In this document: positions 24,985 through 33,688 of the stretch, piece after piece | Position numbering within the stretch: the first letter of the stretch is position 1 | Layout of the letters: the number at the start of each line of letters is the position of its first letter | Assembly (NCBI RefSeq): GCF_000972385.1 | Contig: NZ_JXTE01000009.1 | Location: 102,042 to 166,041, forward strand | DNA: 64,000 nucleotides | Source of the DNA: Streptomyces sp. WM6386 | Lineage (GTDB): Bacteria > Actinomycetota > Actinomycetes > Streptomycetales > Streptomycetaceae | Reading direction: 5' to 3' | Translations under genes and position numbers: made by a program | The notes under the pieces: model-generated | What the model saw: the letters and a program-made list of their open reading frames with translations, nothing else | Databases searched by the model: none | Told to the model about the DNA's origin: nothing

Positions 24985-26280
24985 TCACGCCCACCGCGCG
25001 GGATCCGCTCCCCAGGGCCCCGGTGGCCGCGCCCAGTCCGTCGGCCCGCCCGCGAAGGAGACCGGCGGCAGGGCGTACCGCAGTCGCCCGAGGGCACTGT
25101 CCGTCTCGGCGAGCCAGGCATCAGGCCCGTCGTACGAAGCATCCCCGGGGGAATCGGTGGGAATGCCGTTCATCAGCCACTGCGCCGTCCGCGCCAGTGC
25201 CAGCCGTACGAACCGGCTGCCGCCCTCGTCGAACTGCTCGGTCAGCGCCCGCAGCACCTCCGCCGCCAGCAGGTACCCCGTGCCATGGTCGAGGGCCTGT
25301 GCGGGCAGTGCCCCCGGCTGCTCCACCGACCCCTCCACTGCCGCGATCCCGGTTGCCACCTGCACGAGACTGTCGAACCCGCGCCGCTCACGCCAGGGCC
25401 CGTACGCGCCCCAGGCCGACAACTGCGCCACGACGATTCCGGGCCGGCGCTCCGCCAGCGCCTGGGGCGACAGCCCGAACCGGTCCAGCGCGCCCGGGCG
25501 GTACCCGGTGACGACCACGTCCGCCGCCGCGAGCAGCTCCTCGAAGGTCCGCCTGTCGGCCGCCAGGTCCAGTGTCGCCGACCGCTTCCCGAAGCCCGTG
25601 TCGGCGTGCTGGTCGGGGAGTTCGGGCAGCCGGGGCGCGTCCAGGCGCAGTACGTCCGCGCCGAGCAGGGCGAGCGTGCGGGTGGCGACCGGGCCCGCGA
25701 TCACCCGGGTCAGATCCAGGACCCGCAGCCCGGCGGCGGGCCGCAGGGGAGCGGCGTCGACCGGCGTGAGCACGCGCGCGGGGGCGGAGTCGAGCCGCCC
25801 GCGCTCCACGAGGGGCCGTGCGGCCACGGCCCTGCCCTGCTCGTGTGCGGCCCACTCCTCGGGAGTCCGCAGCGCGACCGCGAGGCCACCGGCCGCGTTC
25901 AGGGTCTCCTCGACCTCCAGGGCGGATCGTTCGGCGAACGCGGCTTCGAGGGAGTCCGCCGGGCCCATCACCCCGATCAGCCGCTCCCGGTGGTGCGGAT
26001 AGTTGGCGTGCGTCCGCACCCAGCCGTCGGCCGTGCGCCAGAACCTGGACAGGGGCGCGAAGTTGACCGGTGCCCGACCATTGATCAACAGATGCCGCTC
26101 ACTCACGAACGCCGTCGCGACGGCGCCGTCGTCCATCGTCACGGCGGGCACCGCATCGAGCCCGGCCCGCCGTGCCCCCAGCTCGGCGGCGGCCAGCGCG
26201 CACGCGCTGACGCAGGCGCGCGCCAATTCCCGTACCGGAAGCCGCGCCTGAAGAGCGCCTTCGCGCATCACCTCAGTCAT
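24985..26280 (-). CDS. CaiB/BaiF family CoA transferase
   Basis: 431 aa. Family III CoA-transferase motifs: LRVLDLTRVIAGPVATRTLALLGADVLRLD, then DLAADRRTFEELLAAADVVVTGYRPGALDRFGL, and later the FDSLVQVATGIA and DHGTGYLLAAEVLRAL stretch. The family moves CoA between acyl-CoA and free acids. The first ~180 residues are less conserved. I chose ATG 26280, preceded by GTGAAG; ATG 26295 is possible. An AT-rich direct-repeat site lies just upstream (26301-26328). Confidence 0.88.
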   Translation of the reverse strand: MTEVMREGALQARLPVRELARACVSACALAAAELGARRAGLDAVPAVTMDDGAVATAFVSERHLLINGRAPVNFAPLSRFWRTADGWVRTHANYPHHRERLIGVMGPADSLEAAFAERSALEVEETLNAAGGLAVALRTPEEWAAHEQGRAVAARPLVERGRLDSAPARVLTPVDAAPLRPAAGLRVLDLTRVIAGPVATRTLALLGADVLRLDAPRLPELPDQHADTGFGKRSATLDLAADRRTFEELLAAADVVVTGYRPGALDRFGLSPQALAERRPGIVVAQLSAWGAYGPWRERRGFDSLVQVATGIAAVEGSVEQPGALPAQALDHGTGYLLAAEVLRALTEQFDEGGSRFVRLALARTAQWLMNGIPTDSPGDASYDGPDAWLAETDSALGRLRYALPPVSFAGGPTDWARPPGPWGADPARWA

Positions 26281-26300
26281 GACTTCACTATGCATTATTG

Positions 26301-26328
26301 ATCAAATCAACATTGACTCAATCAACAT
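26301..26328. promoter_or_regulatory. AT-rich direct repeat / palindrome, operator candidate
   Basis: AATCAACAT occurs at 26305-26313 and again at 26320-26328, a 15-bp period. The flanking sequences contain TTGATCAA (26298-26305) and TTGACTCAA (26313-26321), both palindromic. The block lies 20-50 bp upstream of the CoA-transferase start and overlaps the last codons of the preceding gene. It is far richer in A+T than its surroundings. Confidence 0.55.
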
Positions 26329-26848
26329 GAGAGGCGGCGGACCACCACAGACGCACCTCCTTGCGCACGTCCGTCGGCCGCAGCTCCCACCCCTGCGCGA
26401 CGGCTACCTGGGCGACGTACGCGCCGCCCACGCCCCGGTAGTCGCGCAGCGGTATCGCGCACTCGACCGGCGGCCGCGGCTTCTTGGGGTCGCGCGGGAC
26501 CGAGGCCCTCTTGGTCCAACGGCCGACCGCCTTCTCGACCCGCGCCCGGTAGTACGCGGTATCGCCCTCGTGCCGCAGTTCCGGCCAGCTGACGCACCAG
26601 GAAGGCCATTTCGCCAACGGGTCCAGGACGCGGTCCCCGGCCTTGAAGAGGCCCTGCTCGAACGAGGTGCTGAACACCGTGATGATCTCCGTGACCAGAC
26701 TGACCGCCAGGAAAATGACGAGCGCCACGAGCCACATCAGGAACTGCACGGGCGTGTACAGGACCGTGAGGATGAAACGCAACACCAACTGCCCCTTGGG
26801 CCGCACCCGTTCGGGAGCCCAGGCGGCGTGATTCTCATACACATGCAT
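26318..26848 (-). CDS. conserved membrane protein of unknown function
   Basis: 176 aa from ATG 26848. It has a hydrophobic hairpin of about 35 residues (residues 21-60: LVLRFILTVLYTPVQFL, MWLVALVIFLAVSLVTEI), then a soluble C-terminal domain rich in Trp and Arg. I recognise no family. It stands alone on the minus strand upstream of the CoA-transferase gene; its stop codon lies inside that gene's putative operator. Function unknown. Confidence 0.7.
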   Translation of the reverse strand: MHVYENHAAWAPERVRPKGQLVLRFILTVLYTPVQFLMWLVALVIFLAVSLVTEIITVFSTSFEQGLFKAGDRVLDPLAKWPSWCVSWPELRHEGDTAYYRARVEKAVGRWTKRASVPRDPKKPRPPVECAIPLRDYRGVGGAYVAQVAVAQGWELRPTDVRKEVRLWWSAASHVD

Positions 26849-27168
26849 GCCGGAGATCTTGCCGCACCACGCGCGTGAGTGGAGAACAAGCCCTTCCGGC
26901 TCGCTGACCCGCCTCTCCCTGTCCGGGTGTTCCGGAACCCGCCCAGTATGTCGGCACGGGCGACCTGTGGGCGGAAAGGGAGGCAGCGGAACACCAGCCG
27001 GAACCGGCCGCGGACAGCAGGGCCCTCGGTCTCGTGGGTGACGACTGTCTGTCGGGCCATGACTCCGCACGTCGGCGCACCCTCGTGACCAGCTGTCTGG
27101 CGCATAAGTCCCGCCGACGGAATGCGTCCGTCGCTGCGCGATCACTTGTCTTGAACTGCGCAAATTAG
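26849..27168. other. intergenic region with no recognisable gene
   Basis: 320 bp between the membrane-protein start and the open frame of the matrixin remnant. Short open frames here have no recognisable start site or family. The last ~40 bp before the in-frame TAG at 27166-27168 are less GC-rich and mark where the matrixin homology stops. It probably holds the membrane-protein promoter. Confidence 0.5.
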
Positions 27169-27726
27169 TACGGCACCTACACCTGGTACATCGGCGACGG
27201 CGGTCTGCCCGCCGGGTTGTCCAAGACGGACGCCATATGGGCGTTCATGGACGCCCTCGACAACATCACCGACAGCTACAACAACTGCGGCTGCAGCGAC
27301 ACGGTCGGCGCCAAGGAGAACTACCTGGCCACCACCAGCCGGGAGGCGAGCGTCAACAAGAGCAGCCAGTGCACCGGCCGGGACGGCCTGAGCGTCTGGG
27401 ACGCCGGCGACATCAAGGACACCGCCGTCGCCACGACCTGTTCCTACACTTGGTCGATGCCGGGGGTGAAGAACGACCTGCGTGAGGCCGACGTCCGTTT
27501 CAACACGTACGACAAGGACTTCACGAACAAGCCGACCAGCAGTTGCGCGAACCGGTTCTTCGACGTCCGGTCCGTCGGTACGCACGAGGCCGGACATATC
27601 TTCGGACTCGGTCATGTCGGGGCGGGGCACGAGAACCTGACCATGTACACGGATTCGTTCAAGTGCAAGACGAGCGCCAGGACCCTCGGCAAGGGCGATG
27701 TCCTCGCGCTGCGCAGTATCTACTAG
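27169..27726 (+). pseudogene. 5'-truncated matrixin (metzincin) metalloprotease
   Basis: Open frame of 185 codons after an in-frame TAG. The first possible start, TTG 27217, would lack the conserved preceding residues YGTYTWYIGDGGLPAG, which are encoded in frame but come straight after the stop. The zinc site HEAGHIFGLGH is intact, and six Cys occur in pairs typical of secreted proteins. No signal peptide is found upstream in any frame. I read this as a secreted matrixin-type protease that has lost its promoter-proximal end. A sequencing error at 27166 would not restore a signal peptide. Confidence 0.75.
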
Positions 27727-27747
27727 GCAGTCCCATGGGAGGCGTCG

Positions 27748-28143
27748 ATGAGAGGGTCCGGGCGATCCGCCGTTCTGCCGCTGCTGGCGGTGGCCGTGGC
27801 CGTAGCGGCCGCGGCGTGCACGACGAGCAGCAGCAGTGACGGCGACAGTTCGGCGTCGTGCGCCTACCGGATCCTGTACCAGGACCGTACGTACGAGGAC
27901 GTCGCGGACGCGACGTTCAAGGCCGGCGGGAAGCTGGGCACCGCCACCCACCCGGCGTGCGACGACACCGGCGGCCAGGACGAGACCCTGCCGGCGGACA
28001 CGATGACGGCCTACGAGGTGGACGGCGTCCCGACCGAGTTGGCCATCGCGGTCGGCGACACGCCCGCGGACGCGCGACTCGTCGCCGTCTACTCCAACAA
28101 GGAACTGCCGCCCGAGGTGCAGAAACTGATCGACGGATCCTGA
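27748..28143 (+). CDS. small lipoprotein (DUF6281-like)
   Basis: 131 aa. The N-terminus is a signal sequence ending in a lipobox (AVAAAACTT), so Cys24 is probably lipidated. The mature part begins with a Ser/Asp-rich linker, then a small domain (CAYRILYQDRTYEDVADATFK and HPACDDTGGQDE). It resembles the DUF6281 family of Streptomyces lipoproteins. ATG preceded by GGGAGG. It starts 21 bp after the matrixin remnant. Function unknown. Confidence 0.8.
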   Translation: MRGSGRSAVLPLLAVAVAVAAAACTTSSSSDGDSSASCAYRILYQDRTYEDVADATFKAGGKLGTATHPACDDTGGQDETLPADTMTAYEVDGVPTELAIAVGDTPADARLVAVYSNKELPPEVQKLIDGS

Positions 28144-28145
28144 CA

Positions 28146-28175
28146 CCGGTGCGGGGCATCACCGCCCCGCACCGG
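28146..28175 (+). terminator. stem-loop terminator after the lipoprotein gene
   Basis: Twelve-base perfect arms CCGGTGCGGGGC / GCCCCGCACCGG around a six-base loop, two bases after the lipoprotein stop. No U-tract, as is common in Streptomyces. Confidence 0.75.
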
Positions 28176-28202
28176 CCCGGGGTTGAAGCCGGTGCGTGAA
28201 GT

Positions 28203-28238
28203 CCGGGCGGCGCGGCCCGTCGAGGCCGCGCCGCCCGG
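28203..28238. terminator. stem-loop terminator, subtilase side
   Basis: Fifteen-base perfect arms (28203-28217 and 28224-28238) around CGTCGA, six bases from the end of the subtilase gene. With the preceding hairpin it separates two convergent genes. Confidence 0.75.
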
Positions 28239-28244
28239 TTCGGG

Positions 28245-29774
28245 CTACTTGACCGCGCGCAGCGCGTTCACGATGCCGTAGCCGTAGAACCCGTTCACCC
28301 GCTTGCCCCCCACGCAGGTCGCGTCCTGCGTGCCGTCGCCGTCCTGGTCGTAGGAGGCGGGGCAGCCCGGGTTGTTCGCCTGCGCCTTGAGCAGCGCCTG
28401 CAACTGCGCCGGGGACGCCTTCGGGTGCGTCGACTTCAGCAGCGCGGCGACGCCCGCGGCGTGCGGGGAGGCCATCGAGGTGCCCTGCAGGAACCCGTAC
28501 GAATTGTTCGGCAGGGTCGACAGGATGCGGCCGTTCTTCGACGGCGTGTCCGGGATCTGGTAAAGCCGGTCACCGCCCGGGGCCGCGATGTCGACGACGC
28601 CGTAACCGTACGAGGAGTAGTACGACTTCAGGTTCTGCACGCCCGTGGCGCTGACCGTCACGACACCCGGCAGCTGGGTCGGCACGTCGAAGCACTCGTG
28701 CGGGTCGACGGTGCGCGTCACCGGCGTGGAGTCGTCGGGGCTGCTCTCGTCGACGAGGGCGTCCGAGTCGAGGTCGTGGTTGGAGTTGCCCGCCGAGGCC
28801 AGGTTGAGCGTGCCCTTCTTCTGGGCGTACAGCGATGCCCGGTTGACCGCGTCGACGATGGCCCTCTGGTCGGGGTCGTCGAGGCAGTTGTACAGCCACG
28901 GGTCCACGTAGTAGCTGTTGTTCGTGACCTCGACGCCGTGGTCGGCGGCGAACACGAACGCGCAGACGACGCTCTCCGGGTAGAAGAGGCCGTTGCTCGG
29001 GTCGGTCACGTTGATGGCCGAGACCTTCACACCGGGCGCGACACCGGCCACACCGATGCCGTTGCGGGCGGCGGCGATCTCACCGGCCACGTGCGTGCCG
29101 TGATAGTCGTCCACGGTGTACGGCCGCCAGGCGCCCTCGGTGGTGTCCGGGACGCCGCCGTCGCAGTTGGCCGACTGCGAGGCCGAGAAGTTCGGCGCGA
29201 TGTCCGGGTGGGTGTCGTCGACGCCGGTGTCGATGACGGCGACGGTGACCTTCTTGCTGCCCGGGTTGATCTGTGCGGCCTTGTCGGCGCCGATCGCCCG
29301 CAGGTCCCACTGGTCGGCCTCGAGGGGCTCGCTCTCCGCGTCGGCCGCGGAGGCGCTCTCGATCTTCTCGGCCTGTTCCTTCGTCAGGACCTGGGCCGCG
29401 CCCTCGTCCGTGGTGCTCGCGGGAGTGAGCGCCGAGGTGCGCGTCGCACCCGCCGACTGCACGCCGCGCACCGCGCGTATCTGTGCGCCGAAGTCCGGGT
29501 TGGCCGAGTGGACGACGATCACGCCGATCTTCTCGTACGTGATGACGATCGTGCCGCCCTTGGCGACGACGGCCTTCTTCACCGACGCGATCGTCTTGTG
29601 GTCCACCTTGGTGTTGACCACGTACGACAGGTTGGGCGCGTCCGCGGCCTGCGTGGTCGGCTCCGCGTACGGGGCGGCCGAGGCGGCCGCAGGCAGGAAG
29701 CCCAGCGAGGCGGTCAGCGAGAGAACGACGGGCACAGCCAGAGCGAGCCGACGTCTGGAACGCAGATGAGGCAT
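28245..29774 (-). CDS. secreted S8 family serine protease (subtilase)
   Basis: 509 aa. Signal peptide residues 1-34 (ending ASAAP), then an I9-like propeptide region (YVVNTKVDHKTIASVKKAVVAKGG), then the subtilisin domain with catalytic Asp182 (AVIDTGVDDTHPD), His225 (DDYHGTHVAGEI) and Ser433 (GTSMASPHAAG). Near the C-terminus, CPASYDQDGDGTQDATC resembles a small Ca-binding loop. Exported protease, probably nutritional or developmental. Stands alone on the minus strand; transcription starts in the 327-bp region shared with the DUF485 gene. Confidence 0.95.
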   Translation of the reverse strand: MPHLRSRRRLALAVPVVLSLTASLGFLPAAASAAPYAEPTTQAADAPNLSYVVNTKVDHKTIASVKKAVVAKGGTIVITYEKIGVIVVHSANPDFGAQIRAVRGVQSAGATRTSALTPASTTDEGAAQVLTKEQAEKIESASAADAESEPLEADQWDLRAIGADKAAQINPGSKKVTVAVIDTGVDDTHPDIAPNFSASQSANCDGGVPDTTEGAWRPYTVDDYHGTHVAGEIAAARNGIGVAGVAPGVKVSAINVTDPSNGLFYPESVVCAFVFAADHGVEVTNNSYYVDPWLYNCLDDPDQRAIVDAVNRASLYAQKKGTLNLASAGNSNHDLDSDALVDESSPDDSTPVTRTVDPHECFDVPTQLPGVVTVSATGVQNLKSYYSSYGYGVVDIAAPGGDRLYQIPDTPSKNGRILSTLPNNSYGFLQGTSMASPHAAGVAALLKSTHPKASPAQLQALLKAQANNPGCPASYDQDGDGTQDATCVGGKRVNGFYGYGIVNALRAVK

Positions 29775-30101
29775 GGGGTCTCCACATCATCCGGAAACGA
29801 GAACCGCCCGAACACAGGTGGTGCTCGGGCAGGTACATGACGGGTGGTGCAGTGGCGAAGCTATCCCGCGAAGTCGCTGGCCAGCAATGACCTACCCGAG
29901 GTGACTTCGGAAAGAAGCCCGGGCAGTTGAACCGCTCCTCGCGTGCCGCCGTGACGTTGGGCAGGGAGCACGAGCACGATCGAGCCCCCTGGTCACCGTG
30001 AGGAACAGAGCCGTCACATGTCCGACGTACCGAACCCGTCCCCGAACCCAGACCCGTCCCCGCCCACCGAGGCAACAGCACCCGCAACGCGAGGAGACTC
30101 C

Positions 30102-30458
30102 GTGGCTACCGACGCACCGCCCCCCTCGAAAGAGCAACACACACTCCCCAGCACCGAGGAGTTCACCGCGGTGCAGGAGAGCGCGGAGTTCGGTGAACTA
30201 CGCCACTCCTACCGCTCCTTCGCCTTCCCCCTGACCGTCGGCTTCATCGCCTGGTACCTGCTGTACGTCCTGCTGTCGAACTTCGCCGGCGACTTCATGG
30301 GCACCAAGCTGTTCGGCAACATCAACGTCGCCTTCATCCTCGGCATCGCCCAGTTCCTCACCACGTTCCTCATCGCCTGGTGGTACTCCCGGCACGCCGC
30401 CGCGAAGCTCGACCCCAAGGCCGAGGCGATCAAGTCCCGTATGGAGGGCGACGCATGA
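30102..30458 (+). CDS. DUF485 family membrane protein
   Basis: 118 aa from GTG 30102, which has an excellent GAGGAG six bases upstream; an ATG at 30018 opens the same frame but would add a Pro-rich tail and lacks a ribosome site. Two membrane helices around residues 53-73 and 87-110, with the DUF485 pattern LRHSYRSFAFPLTVGFIAWYLLYVLLSN. DUF485 proteins are encoded directly before acetate permeases (E. coli yjcH-actP). Its stop overlaps the symporter ATG. Confidence 0.88.
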   Translation: MATDAPPPSKEQHTLPSTEEFTAVQESAEFGELRHSYRSFAFPLTVGFIAWYLLYVLLSNFAGDFMGTKLFGNINVAFILGIAQFLTTFLIAWWYSRHAAAKLDPKAEAIKSRMEGDA

Positions 30459-32080
30459 GCATCGCGCAGCAGAGTGTCCTCGCGGCCGGAGAGGCCAGCG
30501 AGCACCGACCACTGATCATCAGCCTCTTCGCGGTGTTCGTCGTCGCGACCCTGGTCATCACCATCTGGGCGGGCCGCCAGACCAAGGACGCCGCAGACTT
30601 CTACGCCGGCGGACGCCAGTTCAGCGCTTTCCAGAACGGTCTCGCGGTCTCCGGCGACTACATGTCGGCCGCGTCGTTCCTCGGCATCGCCGGCGCCATC
30701 GCCCTCTTCGGCTACGACGGCTTCCTGTACTCCATCGGCTTCCTGGTCGCCTGGCTGGTGGCGCTGCTCCTGGTCGCCGAGCCGCTCAGGAACTCCGGCC
30801 GCTACACCATGGGTGACGTACTGGCGTACCGCATGCGCCAGCGCCCGGTCCGCACCGCGGCCGGCACCTCCACGATCGTCGTCTCGATCTTCTACCTGCT
30901 GGCCCAGATGGCCGGCGCGGGTGTCCTGGTCTCGCTGCTGCTCGGCATCACCTCCGACGCGGGCAAGGTCGGCATCGTCGCCCTCGTCGGCATCCTGATG
31001 ATCGTGTATGTCTCCATCGGCGGCATGAAGGGCACCACCTGGGTCCAGATGGTCAAGGCCGTCCTCCTCATCAGCGGCACGATCCTGATTACGTTCCTGG
31101 TGCTGCTGAAGTTCAACTTCAACATCTCCGACCTGCTAGGCACGGCCGCCGAGAAGAGCGGCAAGGGCTCCGCCTTCCTGGAGCCCGGCCTCCAGTACGG
31201 CGCGACCGGCACCTCCAAGCTGGACTTCATCTCCCTGGGCATCGCCCTGGTGCTCGGCACGGCGGGTCTGCCGCACATCCTGATCCGCTTCTACACGGTG
31301 CCCAACGCCAAGGCCGCCCGTAAGTCCGTGAACTGGGCCATCGGCATCATCGGCGGCTTCTACCTGATGACGATCGCGCTCGGCTTCGGCGCCGCCGCGC
31401 TGATCGACCAGAAGGAGATCATCGAGTCCAACCCGTCCGGCAACACGGCGGCCCCGCTGCTCGCCCTGCACCTGGGCGGCGTCGACTCGGCGTGGGGCGC
31501 GATCCTGCTGGCCACGATCTCGGCGGTGGCCTTCGCCACCATCCTTGCCGTGGTCGCCGGCCTGACCCTCGCCTCGTCGTCCTCGTTCGCGCACGACATC
31601 TACGCCAACGTCATCCGCAAGGGACAGGCGTCCGGCAAGGAAGAAGTCCGTGCGGCCCGCGTGGCGACCGTCTTCATCGGTGCCGCAGCCATCGGCCTGG
31701 GCGCCCTCGCCCGCGACCTCAACGTGGCCGGTCTGGTCGCGCTGGCCTTCGCGGTCGCCGCGTCCGCGAACCTGCCGACGATCCTCTACAGCCTGTTCTG
31801 GAAGAAGTTCACCACCCAGGGCGCCCTCTGGTCGATCTACGGCGGTCTGATCGTCGCCGTCGGCCTGGTGCTGTTCTCGCCCGTCGTCTCCGGCGACCCG
31901 AAGGCGATGTTCCCGGACGTCGACTTCGCCTACTTCCCGCTGAAGAACCCGGGCATCATCTCCATCCCGTTCGGCTTCGCGATGGGCTGGCTCGGCACCG
32001 TCCTCTCCAAGGAGGAGCCCGACGCCGGCAAGTACGCGGAGCTGGAGGTCCGGTCCCTGACCGGCACCGGCGCCCACTGA
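30455..32080 (+). CDS. cation/acetate symporter (ActP-like, SSS family)
   Basis: 541 aa, 13 membrane segments. SSS signatures: DAADFYAGGRQFSAFQNGLAVSGDYMSAASFLGIAGAI and the central GTAGLPHILIRFYTVPNAKAARKSV. The ASSSSFAHDIYANVIRKG segment is typical of the ActP branch. Paired with DUF485, as in E. coli yjcH-actP. Probably takes up acetate and similar short-chain acids with sodium. ATG 30455 overlaps the upstream TGA. A strong hairpin follows at 32105. Confidence 0.92.
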   Translation: MSIAQQSVLAAGEASEHRPLIISLFAVFVVATLVITIWAGRQTKDAADFYAGGRQFSAFQNGLAVSGDYMSAASFLGIAGAIALFGYDGFLYSIGFLVAWLVALLLVAEPLRNSGRYTMGDVLAYRMRQRPVRTAAGTSTIVVSIFYLLAQMAGAGVLVSLLLGITSDAGKVGIVALVGILMIVYVSIGGMKGTTWVQMVKAVLLISGTILITFLVLLKFNFNISDLLGTAAEKSGKGSAFLEPGLQYGATGTSKLDFISLGIALVLGTAGLPHILIRFYTVPNAKAARKSVNWAIGIIGGFYLMTIALGFGAAALIDQKEIIESNPSGNTAAPLLALHLGGVDSAWGAILLATISAVAFATILAVVAGLTLASSSSFAHDIYANVIRKGQASGKEEVRAARVATVFIGAAAIGLGALARDLNVAGLVALAFAVAASANLPTILYSLFWKKFTTQGALWSIYGGLIVAVGLVLFSPVVSGDPKAMFPDVDFAYFPLKNPGIISIPFGFAMGWLGTVLSKEEPDAGKYAELEVRSLTGTGAH

Positions 32081-32104
32081 GTCCGCCGCACAGCGCTCTG
32101 TGAC

Positions 32105-32136
32105 CGGCCGCGTCGTAGGTCTCTACGACGCGGCCG
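32105..32136 (+). terminator. stem-loop terminator after the symporter
   Basis: Fourteen-base perfect arms (32105-32118 / 32123-32136) with a GTCT loop, 24 bp past the symporter stop. Confidence 0.8.
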
Positions 32137-32259
32137 CGTCTTACCTCGTGGGATCGGGCACTGTCGATGTCAGTCGGGTCACGTAGGCTCGCAGGTGACG
32201 GGAAACGAGTGCTTCTCGAGTGCTCCGACAGTGTTCCGCAGACGAGGGAGGGGGCCCAC

Positions 32260-33249
32260 GTGCTCATCGACACCTACGGCCGGCAGGCCACCGACCTGAG
32301 AGTCTCGCTGACCGACCGGTGCAATCTGCGCTGTACGTACTGCATGCCCGAGGAGGGTCTGCAGTGGCTGGCCAAGCCCGATCTGCTCACCGACGACGAG
32401 ATCGTGCGCCTGATCGACATAGCGGTCACCTCCCTCGGCATCGAGGAGGTCCGCTTCACCGGCGGCGAGCCGCTGCTGCGCCCGGGCCTGGTCGGCATCG
32501 TGGAGCGGGTCGCGGCCCTGGAGCCGCGCCCGCAGATGTCGCTGACGACCAACGGCATCGGCCTCAAGCGCACCGCTGCGGCCCTGAAGGCGGCGGGCCT
32601 GGACCGGGTCAACGTCTCCCTGGACACCCTGCGCCCGGACGTCTTCAAGACCCTCACCCGCAGGGACCGCCACAAGGACGTCATCGAGGGCCTGTACGCG
32701 GCCCGTGAGGCGGGCCTGACCCCGGTCAAGGTCAACTCGGTCCTGATGCCGGGCCTGAACGACGACGAGGCCCCCGACCTGCTGGCCTGGGCGGTCGAGC
32801 ACGACTACGAACTGCGGTTCATCGAACAGATGCCGCTGGACGCCCAGCACGGCTGGAAGCGCGACGGCATGATCACCGCAGGCGACATCCTCACCTCCCT
32901 GCGCACCCGCTTCGACCTGACGGAAGAAGGCTCCGAAAAGCGCGGCTCGGCCCCGGCGGAACGCTGGCTGGTGGACGGCGGCCCGCACGTCGTGGGTGTC
33001 ATCGCCTCGGTCACCCGCCCGTTCTGCTCAGCCTGCGACCGCACCCGCCTCACCGCCGACGGCCAGGTCCGCACCTGCCTCTTCGCCACCGAGGAGACCG
33101 ACCTGCGCGCGGCCCTGCGCTCCGGCGCCCCGGACGAGGAGATAGCCCGCATCTGGAAGGTCGCGATGTGGGGCAAGAAGGCGGGCGCGGGCCTGGACGA
33201 CCCGACCTTCGTCCAGCCGGACCGCCCGATGTCCGCGATCGGCGGCTAG
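32260..33249 (+). CDS. moaA: GTP 3',8-cyclase MoaA
   Basis: 329 aa, radical SAM enzyme of molybdenum-cofactor biosynthesis. N-terminal cluster motif C21-x3-C25-x2-C28 (CNLRCTYCMPEEG) and the C-terminal second [4Fe-4S] site (RPFCSACDRTRL ... RTCLF). The C-terminal GG is present (SAIGG). Converts GTP to 3',8-cyclo-GTP. GTG 32260 chosen: GAGGGAGGGG lies just upstream and the length equals the family norm. No other moa gene lies within the window. Its TAG shares CTAG with the convergent gene's stop. Confidence 0.95.
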   Translation: MLIDTYGRQATDLRVSLTDRCNLRCTYCMPEEGLQWLAKPDLLTDDEIVRLIDIAVTSLGIEEVRFTGGEPLLRPGLVGIVERVAALEPRPQMSLTTNGIGLKRTAAALKAAGLDRVNVSLDTLRPDVFKTLTRRDRHKDVIEGLYAAREAGLTPVKVNSVLMPGLNDDEAPDLLAWAVEHDYELRFIEQMPLDAQHGWKRDGMITAGDILTSLRTRFDLTEEGSEKRGSAPAERWLVDGGPHVVGVIASVTRPFCSACDRTRLTADGQVRTCLFATEETDLRAALRSGAPDEEIARIWKVAMWGKKAGAGLDDPTFVQPDRPMSAIGG

Positions 33250-33470
33250 GGAACCTGGCCCTGCGCTTCCCACTCCTTCAGCAGGACGACGTCCTTCAAG
33301 AATCCCCGCACACCGAGGAACTGGGACAGGTGCTCCCGGTGCTCCTCACACGCCAGCCACGTCTTGCGGCGCTCCGGCGTATGGATCTTCGGGTTGTTCC
33401 ACGCGAGCACCCACACCGCGTCCAGGCGGCAGCCCTTCGCGGAGCAGATCGGGGCGGTCTCTTCACTCAC
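33246..33470 (-). CDS. small conserved actinobacterial protein of unknown function
   Basis: 74 aa. Pattern: ICSAKGCRLDAVWVLAWNNPKIHTPERRKTWLACEEHREHLSQFLGVRGFL. Cys pairs and His residues (CSAKGC, CEEHREH) suggest a zinc knuckle. Homologues in public annotation are often labelled acetone carboxylase, which I consider an error. GTG start overlaps the TGA of the preceding minus-strand frame; its stop overlaps the moaA stop within one CTAG. Confidence 0.82.
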   Translation of the reverse strand: MSEETAPICSAKGCRLDAVWVLAWNNPKIHTPERRKTWLACEEHREHLSQFLGVRGFLKDVVLLKEWEAQGQVP

Positions 33471-33688
33471 TGTTTCGTCTCACAAAGTGCCGTGAACAAG
33501 GCGACGCCGAGCAGCCACGGGGGGAGCTGCCCGGCGTCGGTCTGTCGCTCCGACGGGGGATGCGGAGCGCGTAGGAAGTATGTCACGGGTAACCGGTCGC
33601 CCGGCACTGGAACAACATGATTGATCTGAGCTTTTCTTGAGCTTGGTACGGAGGTAACTTCCGGATTCGGGCCCTCCGTCAAGGTCAT
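33467..33688 (-). CDS. possible 73-aa coupled ORF with a TTA codon (doubtful)
   Basis: The frame starts at ATG 33688, overlapping the DUF3099 stop (ATGA), and ends on TGA overlapping the next GTG (GTGA), so it tiles exactly between its neighbours. That geometry favours a real gene. Against it: low third-position GC, rare codons (TTA, AGA, CTA, AAA), no recognised family and only a short hydrophobic stretch near the C-terminus. It may instead be a promoter region. The TTA would make translation bldA-dependent if real. Confidence 0.35.
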   Translation of the reverse strand: MTLTEGPNPEVTSVPSSRKAQINHVVPVPGDRLPVTYFLRAPHPPSERQTDAGQLPPWLLGVALFTALCETKQ

